NCBI RefSeq assembly: GCF_030244015.1
Contig: NZ_JASSYX010000001.1
Coordinates: 558,001 to 622,000, forward strand
Length of the DNA stretch: 64,000 nt
DNA from: Pedobacter ginsengisoli
GTDB lineage: Bacteria > Bacteroidota > Bacteroidia > Sphingobacteriales > Sphingobacteriaceae
Reading direction: 5' to 3'
This document shows, piece by piece, positions 32,827-41,890 of this stretch. A model generated the notes under the pieces. That model was not told the origin of the DNA, ran no database searches, and saw nothing but the letters and a program-made list of their open reading frames with translations. The first letter of the stretch is position 1; each line of letters starts with the position of its first letter. The position numbers and the translations under genes are program-made.

Positions 32827-34368
32827 TTATAAAACTCTTTTTCCCGTATAGACAATTTCTTTTCCTTTTTCAACGCTATTGGTCTGGTGAACCGTGATGC
32901 TGTCTGCAGCAAATTCACATACAAACTTTTCCGTATGCGGACTTTCAATATACCTGAGGGTTAATGCTAAGCGATGATCACCAGTCCAGGAGTAGCTGCC
33001 TGCTACTTTTGCCGGAACCAGCATGGTGCGTATCTCTTTTGCTCCGGCAGTTAGTGAAGGGCCGGGCTTGTTCGTCAAACCTGCAAGCCAGCTGCCCGCA
33101 CCGAAACTTAGGCTATAGTTCGCTGTGTCACCGCTAAGGCTTATCCGGCAGTTGCCATCACCGCTAAATTTAAAAGAGATGTTACTGATTTTAGAACGAT
33201 CGTTTGCCAGTGTGTAAGATTTTCCATCGATCTCAGCCGCAAACCCGCTCATTTGTTTGGTAAGCGGAGGTAAGGTCAGTTCCTTTAAAGTTTTTTTCAA
33301 TTGCGCTGCAGCAGGTTTGTTTTTTGGCAATTTATCCCGATGCATTGCCGGCAATAAGTACTTCCATACCAGATCAATCTCTCCCTGCATATCGGAAGTT
33401 TCGGCAGTAATGGCGATTACGGCGTCCTGATCTGGCATAACGATCATGTATTGCCCGAAAGCCCCGTCTCCCCGGTAGGAGTTGTTCTTGGATCGCCACA
33501 TTTGGTAAGCGTAGCCCTGTTCCCAGTCACTGGCATCCCGCTTTTCTCTGGGCATATCCGGATGCTGGATTATTTTTGCCGTGCTGGCTTCTTCTGCCCA
33601 CCCCAATGGCAATATCTGTTTGCCCTTCCATTGGCCTTTTTGGAGGAACAGCTGTGCAAACTTGGCCATATCTTCTGTTTTCAGACGTAAGCCCCAACCG
33701 CCTGTACTGATACCTTTCATGTCGGTTTCCCAATCCATGTTTTTTATGCCGAGCGGTTTGAATAATCTTGGCGTAAGGTATTGTAGTACGGTCTGGCCGG
33801 TGACTTTCTGAATAATGGCCGATAGCATATAGGTTCCCAATGAATTGTATAAAAACACAGTCCCTGGTTTATGGACGATAGGTGCTGCTAAAAAACCCTT
33901 TACCCAATTGGTATCGGCAGCTATGTAGCCTGGCTCCGGATCCTGTCCGTCAGCCATGATCAGGGCGTCTCTTACGGTAAGCTGTGCCAGGTTGGGGCTA
34001 ATCGTCGGCGGTGCCTGATCCGGGAAGAAAGAGATGATCTTGCTGTCCAGTGCCAGTTTCCGTTCACCGATGGCAAATCCAATTGCAGTTGCGGTGAAGC
34101 TTTTGCTGCAGGAGTATAGCGAATGCCTAAGATCCGGGCCATAGGGGTTCCACCATCCATCCGCTATCACTTTACCGTGACGGACGAGCATGAAACTATG
34201 GAACTCTGTCTTGCTGGTACGGGTTGCGTTAACGAAATCAAGGATGCCTTTGGAATCAACGCCTTCTTTCTCCGGAACACTGTGTGGTAAATGCTGGGGA
34301 TGTGCCGGGAGATAAAAAATTACCTGTAATAGCAGGACAAAGGAGAGGGTACGAATATTGAAATGCAT
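32827..34368 (-). CDS. Serine hydrolase (class C beta-lactamase-like), secreted
   Basis: 513 aa. Signal peptide at residues 1-24. The catalytic SxxK is 'LYSCSKSF' near residue 87, and the YxN motif is 'TVFLYNSLGTYMLSAIIQ'. The third motif region is 'SYRGDGAFGQYMIVMPDQDA'. Penicillin-binding-protein-like hydrolases of this type act on D-Ala peptides or esters in the periplasm. A C-terminal beta domain of about 130 residues is added. Antibiotic resistance need not be its role. Confidence 0.88.
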   Translation of the reverse strand: MHFNIRTLSFVLLLQVIFYLPAHPQHLPHSVPEKEGVDSKGILDFVNATRTSKTEFHSFMLVRHGKVIADGWWNPYGPDLRHSLYSCSKSFTATAIGFAIGERKLALDSKIISFFPDQAPPTISPNLAQLTVRDALIMADGQDPEPGYIAADTNWVKGFLAAPIVHKPGTVFLYNSLGTYMLSAIIQKVTGQTVLQYLTPRLFKPLGIKNMDWETDMKGISTGGWGLRLKTEDMAKFAQLFLQKGQWKGKQILPLGWAEEASTAKIIQHPDMPREKRDASDWEQGYAYQMWRSKNNSYRGDGAFGQYMIVMPDQDAVIAITAETSDMQGEIDLVWKYLLPAMHRDKLPKNKPAAAQLKKTLKELTLPPLTKQMSGFAAEIDGKSYTLANDRSKISNISFKFSGDGNCRISLSGDTANYSLSFGAGSWLAGLTNKPGPSLTAGAKEIRTMLVPAKVAGSYSWTGDHRLALTLRYIESPHTEKFVCEFAADSITVHQTNSVEKGKEIVYTGKRVL

Positions 34369-34397
34369 ATTTTTAGATTAAGCGGCCAGGTTTAAAC

Positions 34398-34465
34398 ACA
34401 TAATGAAGGTGATAAAGAATTTCATACGTAGGTTAATTTCTACAACGAATATAGTAAACGATCAT
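34398..34465 (-). pseudogene. 5' fragment and promoter of the 84-aa membrane gene
   Basis: The first eight codons (ATG at 34423) and about 40 bp of leader match copy A of the 84-aa gene, including the TATATTCG -7 element (34446-34453). The rest is absent. The fragment reaches the last codon of the M60 peptidase gene. Confidence 0.7.
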
Positions 34466-36744
34466 TGGATTTTAACCCCTGATCCGTTCAGCTCTTCCGG
34501 AAACCAGGGACTCAAATGCACTGCCTTCTTTTTTGCTTCTTCCGATACTGGTACTTTCCAGGTTTCAAAGAACCTGGTCAGGTTGCTGTTTGTTGACTTG
34601 CAGATGTTTAAGAACCACATGTCCCGCTTATCCTGATCGCTTTTGGGATACCTTGCCGTCGGCATGCTGCGGTAGGCCCGGTGAACATTCAGAATTGACT
34701 CCCAGCCAAAACGGTCGATGATCTGTACATACATACTCAGCGCCAGAAAGGGATCTGCCGACCACTTTTCATAGCTTGGATTGTTTGTCAGATAGGCTTT
34801 GATTCGCTGGATTACATCCTCCTTCCCTTTTAAATTGTCATGGTTATATATTCCTTTGTGCAGCACTTTGTCGTACACGTACATGGTATAAAGATTCACC
34901 GTTACCTCACCGGTACCGGGAAAATCAAAGTAACCAAACTGATGACGGTGTCCGAGCTCGTGAAATGTGCCCCATGATCCGTTCTTGCGCATGAATTCCT
35001 CGTTGAGCATCCATTCGCAGCTCTGATCGTCCGGCACGACAATGCGCTCCCAGGTGGTAAACATGTAGCCGTAAGCTACGTCATTGTCCACAATGATCCT
35101 TTCCTGATGTACCCGTTTTTTGGAGATCACGGCCAGTTCTGCATCCGCATCCATTACCTCATCCCAAAATTTCATCAGCTTCACAGGGTTATCCAGCTTA
35201 CGTATCCTATAAGAAGGAACGGTCAGCACAATATTGTCGGTAGCCAATTCCGCCCAGGGCCCCGGATAGTCCCTGACGGTGCTCAACCATTCAGCTTCGC
35301 TGGTCTCGCCCAGTTTAAAGTAGGGTGCTTTCACTGCCCCGTCTATGCGGATAGCAATGGTGTCCTGCCTGGTATTGTCAGGAATGTTGAGCAGTAACAG
35401 TCCGCCGAAAGGGGAGTATACTTCTGTCGTCTCCTGTTCCAGTTTAAATTTTCTGACCAGGTCGGCTGCATACCGGGTGACTTTGTCGAGATGCATTACA
35501 TTGTCACCATGTACACCGATCTGGGCAATCAGCCCCAGCTTGAGCAGGCTTTTATCAATGGTGATTTTAACCTTTTCTCCCGCAGGAATGTAATAGCCGG
35601 TTGAATGTCCTCTGTGATAAACCGATGGAGGATCGATCAGACCTTGTGTGCCGACTTTGACCGGAATACGCACGTTTTCTTTAACCCTTGTGGCTGTTGC
35701 AGGGACCGGGCCCGGGAAATCTTCATGCCCCGGCGCTTTTTTTTCCGGATTGCTTTTGAAATCCATGGCTTTTTCGTAAAACATATTGAGCAGCTTGTAG
35801 CCGGCTTTGTGCTCGTCTGTTGGCAGCATCATCGGGTTTTTAGGTGTCGGGATCCTGATCGAATCGGGGAGGTGATAGTGTGCTTTGATGCTCTTCATCA
35901 CGGGAGCGCCCTTTTCATTGTATTTGAAGATGAGGTCGAGCATGGGGTTGACCAGGTAATAGTCCGCATACATTCCCAGCCGTTCTCTTTTTGTTGATAA
36001 CCAGGGCAGCAGGGTTTTGATGTGAAGGTAATCCGGGATGTTGCCGGTACTGAGGCTGGTATTTGTAGATGAACGTTTGATGACCATGTTGTAGTTAAAA
36101 ACGCCCGCTTTCACCAACAGGGAATTTATAAGCAGTTCTGTAGTACCTTCAGCATTGCTTGCCGGTTTTTTTACTTGTTCCCCATTGGGCGATGCAAACC
36201 ACAAAGTACCGCCGTTGCGAACAAACTGCTCGATACGGTCCAGGTCGGCCTGTCTGCTAATGTCTTTCGTCAATAACAGGATATCTGTATTGTCTTTAAT
36301 GGCTACTGAACTCATTTCATAAGGCTGAGCACCCTGTCCCTTCATTAATTTAATTAATTCCGAATCGGCGTTGCCTAAAATAGCAATGTGTGGCCGGGAA
36401 CCTGATAGTGCCATGGCGTTTTTAAGCAGTTGGGCTACACCACTGTGTTTGAGCTGGGTACTGCGGAAGTAAGCCGGAGAACCGATCAGCAAGATTCTGC
36501 CTTTGTCCAGCACAGTCGACATCACCACTGTCGCGCGAAGATCTACGCCGACTTCAACCTTAGTCAGTGCGATGATTTCAGGATTTTCATTTACTGTAAA
36601 AAAGACTGACATTCCAGGCTCGCCTTTTTCAGGCATGGGCAGGTAGGTGACATCTTTAAGAAGCTGCGATTTGATGTCTTCCTGAGAACAGGCTGAACAG
36701 ATGTGGATCAGCAACAGGCAAAGTGTAAATAGAGCGTTTTTCAT
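34462..36744 (-). CDS. M60-family (enhancin-like) metallopeptidase, exported
   Basis: 760 aa. N-terminal signal with a possible lipobox ('CLLLIHICSACSQ'). Residues about 70-200 form a GATase-like Rossmann domain ('PHIAILGNADSELIKLMKGQ', 'GGTLWFASPNGEQ'). A central beta region follows ('YIPAGEKVKITIDKSLLKLG'). The zinc site HELGH is at residues 595-599, with 'FPGTGEVTVNLYTMYVYD' holding the downstream Glu. M60 enzymes cleave mucin-type or other glycoproteins at the surface. Family length fits. Confidence 0.9.
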   Translation of the reverse strand: MKNALFTLCLLLIHICSACSQEDIKSQLLKDVTYLPMPEKGEPGMSVFFTVNENPEIIALTKVEVGVDLRATVVMSTVLDKGRILLIGSPAYFRSTQLKHSGVAQLLKNAMALSGSRPHIAILGNADSELIKLMKGQGAQPYEMSSVAIKDNTDILLLTKDISRQADLDRIEQFVRNGGTLWFASPNGEQVKKPASNAEGTTELLINSLLVKAGVFNYNMVIKRSSTNTSLSTGNIPDYLHIKTLLPWLSTKRERLGMYADYYLVNPMLDLIFKYNEKGAPVMKSIKAHYHLPDSIRIPTPKNPMMLPTDEHKAGYKLLNMFYEKAMDFKSNPEKKAPGHEDFPGPVPATATRVKENVRIPVKVGTQGLIDPPSVYHRGHSTGYYIPAGEKVKITIDKSLLKLGLIAQIGVHGDNVMHLDKVTRYAADLVRKFKLEQETTEVYSPFGGLLLLNIPDNTRQDTIAIRIDGAVKAPYFKLGETSEAEWLSTVRDYPGPWAELATDNIVLTVPSYRIRKLDNPVKLMKFWDEVMDADAELAVISKKRVHQERIIVDNDVAYGYMFTTWERIVVPDDQSCEWMLNEEFMRKNGSWGTFHELGHRHQFGYFDFPGTGEVTVNLYTMYVYDKVLHKGIYNHDNLKGKEDVIQRIKAYLTNNPSYEKWSADPFLALSMYVQIIDRFGWESILNVHRAYRSMPTARYPKSDQDKRDMWFLNICKSTNSNLTRFFETWKVPVSEEAKKKAVHLSPWFPEELNGSGVKIQ

Positions 36745-36911
36745 AAATGCAAGATACAGTGCGTTTTAGACGAAACATAATCGGGCAGGAAGAATTAACG
36801 ATTTTTAACATTACCGGGTAGTATGCTCATACACTCAGAAAAATGAAACATTTTTATTGGTGCATGGAAAGTAGTTGATATATTTACTATAACCAATTAA
36901 TTAACGCCAAT

Positions 36912-37415
36912 ATGAAAGGAAAATCACTAATTCTTATATTAGTAGCTATGCTCATCGGAGTTGCCGGTTTCGCTCAAACACTGAAGAAAAAAAACATTAA
37001 AAGCACTGCGGGGAACACAGCAGTACAGCGTAGTACACCCTCTGAAAACACAGCACATATTGGAACCTGGAAACTGATCCGCCAAAAGATAACTTATGGA
37101 AATGGTCAAATTCTAATATCAGACAGTTCATCCGTTTTTTTACGAAAAATATTGACCCCAACAAATTTTGTCGTGATAGTTGAAAAGAAAATTCCTGAGC
37201 TAAAGGATAAAAAAATTGTTACCGGAGCATCGGGAGGAACCTACACGCTGCAAGACGGAAATTATCAGGAGTTTACAAAATATGCTGCTTTTGATGGTTT
37301 TGAGAAAATGGAAATTAACTACAAACTAACGATGAAGGACGGCAAGCTTCATACAATCGGTACTATTGGCGGGCCTGAAATATATGAGGAATTATATGAA
37401 AGGGTGGATTGGTAG
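36912..37415 (+). CDS. Secreted lipocalin-like protein
   Basis: 167 aa. Signal peptide 'SLILILVAMLIGVAGFAQ'. The body 'HIGTWKLIRQKITYGNGQIL' and 'YKLTMKDGKLHTIGTIGG' is the strand pattern of lipocalin-like/DUF4488-type Bacteroidota proteins ('GxWxlxx'). Its 3' end overlaps the next gene by 20 bp, so the two are co-translated. Ligand unknown. Confidence 0.65.
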   Translation: MKGKSLILILVAMLIGVAGFAQTLKKKNIKSTAGNTAVQRSTPSENTAHIGTWKLIRQKITYGNGQILISDSSSVFLRKILTPTNFVVIVEKKIPELKDKKIVTGASGGTYTLQDGNYQEFTKYAAFDGFEKMEINYKLTMKDGKLHTIGTIGGPEIYEELYERVDW

Positions 37416-38583
37416 CTTAGTACTCCTGCTTGGCCTAAGTGTCACCTGTGTTTATTCACAAGAGGTTTTTACGGCCAACCAGGGGGGGACCAGTCAAAAA
37501 AACTATTATACTGAAATTGATTATGAAAATATAGGGTGGGCACCGATTATAAAAGTGACCATTAACGGCAAGGAATATCGTTTTGCCATTGATACCGGCG
37601 CACCCAATACGATTACAAAAGCCTTATTTGATCTACTCAAACCCAAAATACTAAGCAAGGTTCCAATTTGGGATGGCAATGGGAGTGTAGACAGTTTAAA
37701 TATTGTAAACCTGAATGAAATTACCGTAGGCGGTGTGGTGTTCAATGATATTCCAACTGTGGTTCCCAGGAATCCGGTCTTTTTTGATTGCCTTAAGATC
37801 GATGGTTTTATAGGCAGCAATATGCTGCGAAATTCTATTGTGCATTTTTCTTCAAAAACCCAGAAAATAATACTTACAGATCAGCCGGACAATCTGAATT
37901 TGAACCAGAAACAATCGACTGATTTATTTCTGTCCCCGAATCAAAGCGAACCTTTCGTTACCGTCATTTTTATAGGAAAGAACGCTGGCACCATCGGTAC
38001 ATTATTCGACACAGGCAGTGCAGGACTATTTGCGCTTTCTCTGCTTCATTTTACAGGCACGGAGAAAGCTGAGGTTTTTAATGTACTGGCAAAATCAAAA
38101 GGGAGAAATAGCATGGCTCTTTACGGCACGGGGATAGACATGGCACAATATCGGCTAAGGGTGCCTGAGTTCAGAATTAACGGAGCTGTTTTTAAAAATG
38201 TAAGTGCCAGTACCACACCCGGAGAGCAATCCACGATTGGATCACAACTTTTAAATTACGGAATAGTAACCGTTGATTATAAAAACAGAAAATTCTACTT
38301 CGAGCCTTTTGAAACTTCAGTTGATCTGCTGGAGGGTATGTTTCCGGTAACGTTTATTCCAAAAGACAATAAAGTATTTATAGAGATGGTTTGGGATGAG
38401 CAGCTAAAGGAGAAAATCAGTGTCAATGACCAGGTACTGGCGATTGACGATATCAGCTATGCAAATATTTCCATGTGCGATTTCTTGCTTAAAACCGATC
38501 TGTATGAAGGTAAAGACCGGTCGGTCCTGACCCTCAAAACCCCGGATGGTAAGATCAAAAAGGTACCGATAAATAAGAAGTAG
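37396..38583 (+). CDS. Two-lobed retropepsin-like aspartyl protease with PDZ tail
   Basis: 395 aa from the ATG at 37396, which opens a signal peptide (GWIGSLVLLLGLSVTCVYSQ). Two DTG motifs, 'YRFAIDTGAPNTITKALFDL' (about residues 60-80) and 'IGTLFDTGSAGLFALSLL' (about 200), each followed by a hydrophobic Gly loop, give a complete pepsin-like active site in one chain. The C-terminal 'VNDQVLAIDDISYANI' is a PDZ core. Exported, substrate unknown. Confidence 0.85.
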   Translation: MKGWIGSLVLLLGLSVTCVYSQEVFTANQGGTSQKNYYTEIDYENIGWAPIIKVTINGKEYRFAIDTGAPNTITKALFDLLKPKILSKVPIWDGNGSVDSLNIVNLNEITVGGVVFNDIPTVVPRNPVFFDCLKIDGFIGSNMLRNSIVHFSSKTQKIILTDQPDNLNLNQKQSTDLFLSPNQSEPFVTVIFIGKNAGTIGTLFDTGSAGLFALSLLHFTGTEKAEVFNVLAKSKGRNSMALYGTGIDMAQYRLRVPEFRINGAVFKNVSASTTPGEQSTIGSQLLNYGIVTVDYKNRKFYFEPFETSVDLLEGMFPVTFIPKDNKVFIEMVWDEQLKEKISVNDQVLAIDDISYANISMCDFLLKTDLYEGKDRSVLTLKTPDGKIKKVPINKK

Positions 38584-38649
38584 AATATCAGCTCCTTGCT
38601 GTCTGCAGGTACGGTCTTGCATTCATAAAATTCAATATTTAAACAAAAA

Positions 38650-38698
38650 TGCACATAAAAAATGCAATTTTTAGTTATTTTTGCATATATTTTTTGCA
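38650..38698 (+). promoter_or_regulatory. Inverted repeat and promoter of ATPase copy 3
   Basis: Two 18-bp arms (38650-38667 and 38681-38698) pair at 14 of 18 positions; their inner ends are ATGCAA and TTGCAT. TATTTTTG at 38676-38683 is an exact TAnnTTTG at the start of the right arm. The ATG (38701) is only about 10 nt past the expected start point. AAAAATGCA also recurs at 38645 and 38658. Confidence 0.6.
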
Positions 38699-38700
38699 AA

Positions 38701-39897
38701 ATGGAGAATTTAAGACTGAAATCTAACATTGTCATTCAGGACCTGTCCATGGCCATCATACGCAATAGGGCCCGTGAAATAGATTGGAATGATCGTTTAA
38801 TCGGCATATTAGGCGCAAGAGGAACTGGAAAGACTACTTTAATGTTACAACGCTTAAAAGCGGAATATGGGTTCAGCAGGGAGGCAATGTATATCACTAT
38901 GGATGATATTTATTTTACTTCAAACCTGCTTTCTGATTTTGCACTTCAGTTTAGGCAACAGGGTGGGAAGATATTATTTATTGATGAGGTACATAAGTAT
39001 CCGGATTGGGCCAGGGAAATAAAAAACATATATGATTTTTATAGGGACCTCAAAATTGTGTTTACAGGATCTTCCATCATTGATATTTCCAGGCAAAATG
39101 CTGATTTAAGCAGACGTGCAGTTCAATATGAATTAACAGGCCTTTCTTTTCGGGAGTTTTTACATTTTTCGAACATTGCCAATCTCCAGGCAGTTTCCTT
39201 AAAAGACTTATTAAAAAGTCATGTGGAAATTGCTCATGATATGATAACAGGTTTTAAGCCGTTACAACATTTTGCTGATTACCTTAAGTTTGGATATTAT
39301 CCTTTTTTTATCGAAAATATCAATACTTATCACATGCGGATTGAAAAAGTTGTAAGACTCATTATTGAGGAAGATCTGCAGTTCATCGATGGCTTTAATC
39401 CGCACCATTCAAGAAAGGTTTACCAGCTTTTATATATTCTGGCTACTAATGTGCCGTTTAAACCAAATATTTCCAAACTGGCAGAAAAGACAGAGATAAA
39501 TAGAAATATAATTGTGGAATACCTGCATTATCTTGAAGGCGCACGTTTGGTAAACTCACTTTCTGCAGCGGGCCGGAGTACAAGTATTTTGCAAAAGCCG
39601 GATAAAATATTTTTAGAAAACACCAATTTGCTATATGCACTGACACCGGAAAATGTGGACAAGGGAACATTACGGGAAACATTTTTTATGAGTCAGTTGA
39701 AAAATGGGGGGTATGATGTTAAGCTTCCCTTAAAAGGAGACTTCTTTGTGAATGATCAGCATACCTTTGAAATTGGCGGAAAGGCCAAACCGGCCAGGCA
39801 GCTAGAAGGCATTCAGGATTCGTTTATTGCTGCAGATGATATGGAGGCGGGAACAGGCAATAAAATCCCGCTTTGGTTATTTGGAATGTTAGGTTAG
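38701..39897 (+). CDS. AAA_14/DUF4143 ATPase, copy 3
   Basis: 398 aa from the ATG at 38701. Walker A 'LIGILGARGTGKTTLM', Walker B 'GKILFIDEVHKYPDWAREIK', sensor 'LKIVFTGSSIIDI', and 'RAVQYELTGLSFREFLHFSN'. The C-terminal DUF4143 part ('LRETFFMSQLKNGGYDVKLP') ends with a short nuclease-like core 'NDQHTFEIGGKAK', in which the E-x-K step is weakened to EIGGK. The upstream 13 codons of open frame lie in the promoter. Function unproven. Confidence 0.9.
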   Translation: MENLRLKSNIVIQDLSMAIIRNRAREIDWNDRLIGILGARGTGKTTLMLQRLKAEYGFSREAMYITMDDIYFTSNLLSDFALQFRQQGGKILFIDEVHKYPDWAREIKNIYDFYRDLKIVFTGSSIIDISRQNADLSRRAVQYELTGLSFREFLHFSNIANLQAVSLKDLLKSHVEIAHDMITGFKPLQHFADYLKFGYYPFFIENINTYHMRIEKVVRLIIEEDLQFIDGFNPHHSRKVYQLLYILATNVPFKPNISKLAEKTEINRNIIVEYLHYLEGARLVNSLSAAGRSTSILQKPDKIFLENTNLLYALTPENVDKGTLRETFFMSQLKNGGYDVKLPLKGDFFVNDQHTFEIGGKAKPARQLEGIQDSFIAADDMEAGTGNKIPLWLFGMLG

Positions 39898-39990
39898 CAC
39901 CCCTGGTGGGGGGAAAGATGGAACAACAGGTTTTAAAGTGACATGTCTATTAAGCTGGAGGGTATTCAGAAAGACCGGAGGAAATGCAGA

Positions 39991-41103
39991 CTAACTAAGG
40001 TTTTTCCGCAGCCATTTTCGAACCGGCTCATCATACCATTTTGATGAGGCATATGCCAAAATAATGCTGCCCAAAAAAATAAGTAACCCATAAGGCCAGG
40101 CGGTTGCGATCGTTATCCCTTTATTGTCACTGATCCAGGCAACGTAAAAGTAAACGATGGGATAATGCACTAAATATAGCGGATAGGATATGTCACCCAG
40201 GAACTTACAGATCCTGTTTTCTTCCTGGCTTTGCATTACGCCACTGGCGCCAAGATAAACGATAAGCGGGAAAACGATGATAATACAAACAGCATCATAG
40301 ATCCCATTCATCCAGCCCTGTTCGGTACCGCCAATGCGGGGCATATAAAGTACAACGGCTACTAAAAGGCTGCACCACAACAATGCATTTTTTATTCTTG
40401 TGGGCTTTGCGATCCGGGAAAGCAGTACGCCGGCAAAGAAGGGAAACATCACACGTGTAAATCCAATGCGCAGGTGTTCTGCGTTAAATGTCCAACCACC
40501 GCTGACATCACCGTTTGAAATGGCCAGATGCGCCAGAACGACTGCCGCAATGCCTACTAAGACGCTTAAGGCTGTTTTAGAGAACCGCCTTATCCAGACC
40601 GCATAAAGAATGTTAGCGATGTATTCAAAAAACAATGACCATCCCACACTGTTCAGGGGATGCATTTCTTGCCAGCCTCGTATATCAAGGGATAAGGGTA
40701 CAGGCAGGATGGTGTAACCTACCAGTAGCACCAGGAGCATCTTCCAGAGCGGTACAGTATGAATGAGCGGCCATAATGTAGAATCTGTGAAATAAAAGCC
40801 AATAGCTCCCAGCGTCATTCCCAGGATCACCATTGGCTGCAAGCGGATAATCCGACGTTTGAAAAAACTGCCGAAGGTCATTTTATGCCATCTGTCGTCG
40901 TAAGCATAACTCATCACAAAACCCGATAACAAAAAGAAAAAGTCGACTGCCAGGTATCCGTGATTAATGAGTTTATCTACATTACTTGTCGAAAACGGCT
41001 CAGCGAGGTGAAAGGTTACGACAATAATTGCAGCGACACCACGGAGGCCGTCTAATATGGGATAGTGCGGCTTACTGGCCAGCTCGTTCAGGTCATTTCT
41101 CAT
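39991..41103 (-). CDS. Acyltransferase 3 (OafA/YrhL-type membrane O-acyltransferase)
   Basis: 370 aa. 'YPILDGLRGVAAIIVVTFHL' is the family signature with the catalytic His, and 'GYLAVDFFFLLSGFVMSYAY' the second motif. About ten hydrophobic helices follow, ending 'YDEPVRKWL'. It should transfer acetyl or succinyl groups onto sugars of a glycan or antibiotic. Isolated gene, so the substrate is not indicated. Confidence 0.92.
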   Translation of the reverse strand: MRNDLNELASKPHYPILDGLRGVAAIIVVTFHLAEPFSTSNVDKLINHGYLAVDFFFLLSGFVMSYAYDDRWHKMTFGSFFKRRIIRLQPMVILGMTLGAIGFYFTDSTLWPLIHTVPLWKMLLVLLVGYTILPVPLSLDIRGWQEMHPLNSVGWSLFFEYIANILYAVWIRRFSKTALSVLVGIAAVVLAHLAISNGDVSGGWTFNAEHLRIGFTRVMFPFFAGVLLSRIAKPTRIKNALLWCSLLVAVVLYMPRIGGTEQGWMNGIYDAVCIIIVFPLIVYLGASGVMQSQEENRICKFLGDISYPLYLVHYPIVYFYVAWISDNKGITIATAWPYGLLIFLGSIILAYASSKWYDEPVRKWLRKNLS

Positions 41104-41263
41104 GAGTGGGTTGTAAAAATTGCAATTTGTAAAAAATTACTCAGTGAAAATTAGTTTTTATAAACCTTTATAAAAAGTTCTTTCCCACGGCAATGAAGCT
41201 TCTTTGAACAACTCTTTACAGCTGTAGTTGTAGCGCTTCCAAATAATTCTTAGTTTTAGCTGT

Positions 41264-41824
41264 ATGAACAAGACAATAGGAATTATCGCAGGGAGTCTGC
41301 GCAGGGAATCATTTTCCAAAAAACTGGCTGCCGCTGTACTCGAAATGGCGCCTGAAGGCTTTACTTTTAAGATCATTGCAATTGATGATCTGCCCTTATA
41401 TAACCAGGACTTTGATGATGACGGCACTGCGCCGGCTTCTTACCATGTTTTTAGGGAAGAAGTAAGTTCGGTTGATGGTGTAATTTTTATTACTCCGGAA
41501 TACAACCGGTCTGTCCCGGCGGTACTAAAAAATGCACTCGACGTGGGTTCCCGTCCGTATGGGAAAAGTGTATGGAATACCAAGCCGGCGGCTATATTCA
41601 GTAACTCCCCTGGTGCACTGGCGGCATTTGGCGCTAACCATCATTTGAGGCAAAGTCTGGTTTTCCTGAATATGCCTGTAATGCAGCAGCCGGAAGTTTA
41701 CCTCTCAAAGGTAGCTGAAGCTTTTGATGAAAATGGCGTATTGACTGGCAGGACCAAAGATTTGCTTGAAAATGCCGTTAGTGAATATGTAGCCTGGTTT
41801 TCAAGAACTGTTCAGTTTTCCTGA
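41264..41824 (+). CDS. NADPH-dependent FMN reductase (flavodoxin-fold quinone reductase)
   Basis: 186 aa. The FMN phosphate loop is 'IIAGSLRRESFSKKLA' at residues 5-20. 'FITPEYNRSVPAVLKNALD' (about 76-94) is the isoalloxazine-binding TPEYN motif. Length is exactly that of the family (ChrR/YieF-type). It should reduce FMN, quinones or azo/chromate compounds in the cytoplasm. Monocistronic. Confidence 0.92.
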   Translation: MNKTIGIIAGSLRRESFSKKLAAAVLEMAPEGFTFKIIAIDDLPLYNQDFDDDGTAPASYHVFREEVSSVDGVIFITPEYNRSVPAVLKNALDVGSRPYGKSVWNTKPAAIFSNSPGALAAFGANHHLRQSLVFLNMPVMQQPEVYLSKVAEAFDENGVLTGRTKDLLENAVSEYVAWFSRTVQFS

Positions 41825-41890
41825 TTCTGGAATAGCGTCTTGTTAAATTGGTGAGCAGCCCGTCTTATAAACGATGAATAAGCATGTACA

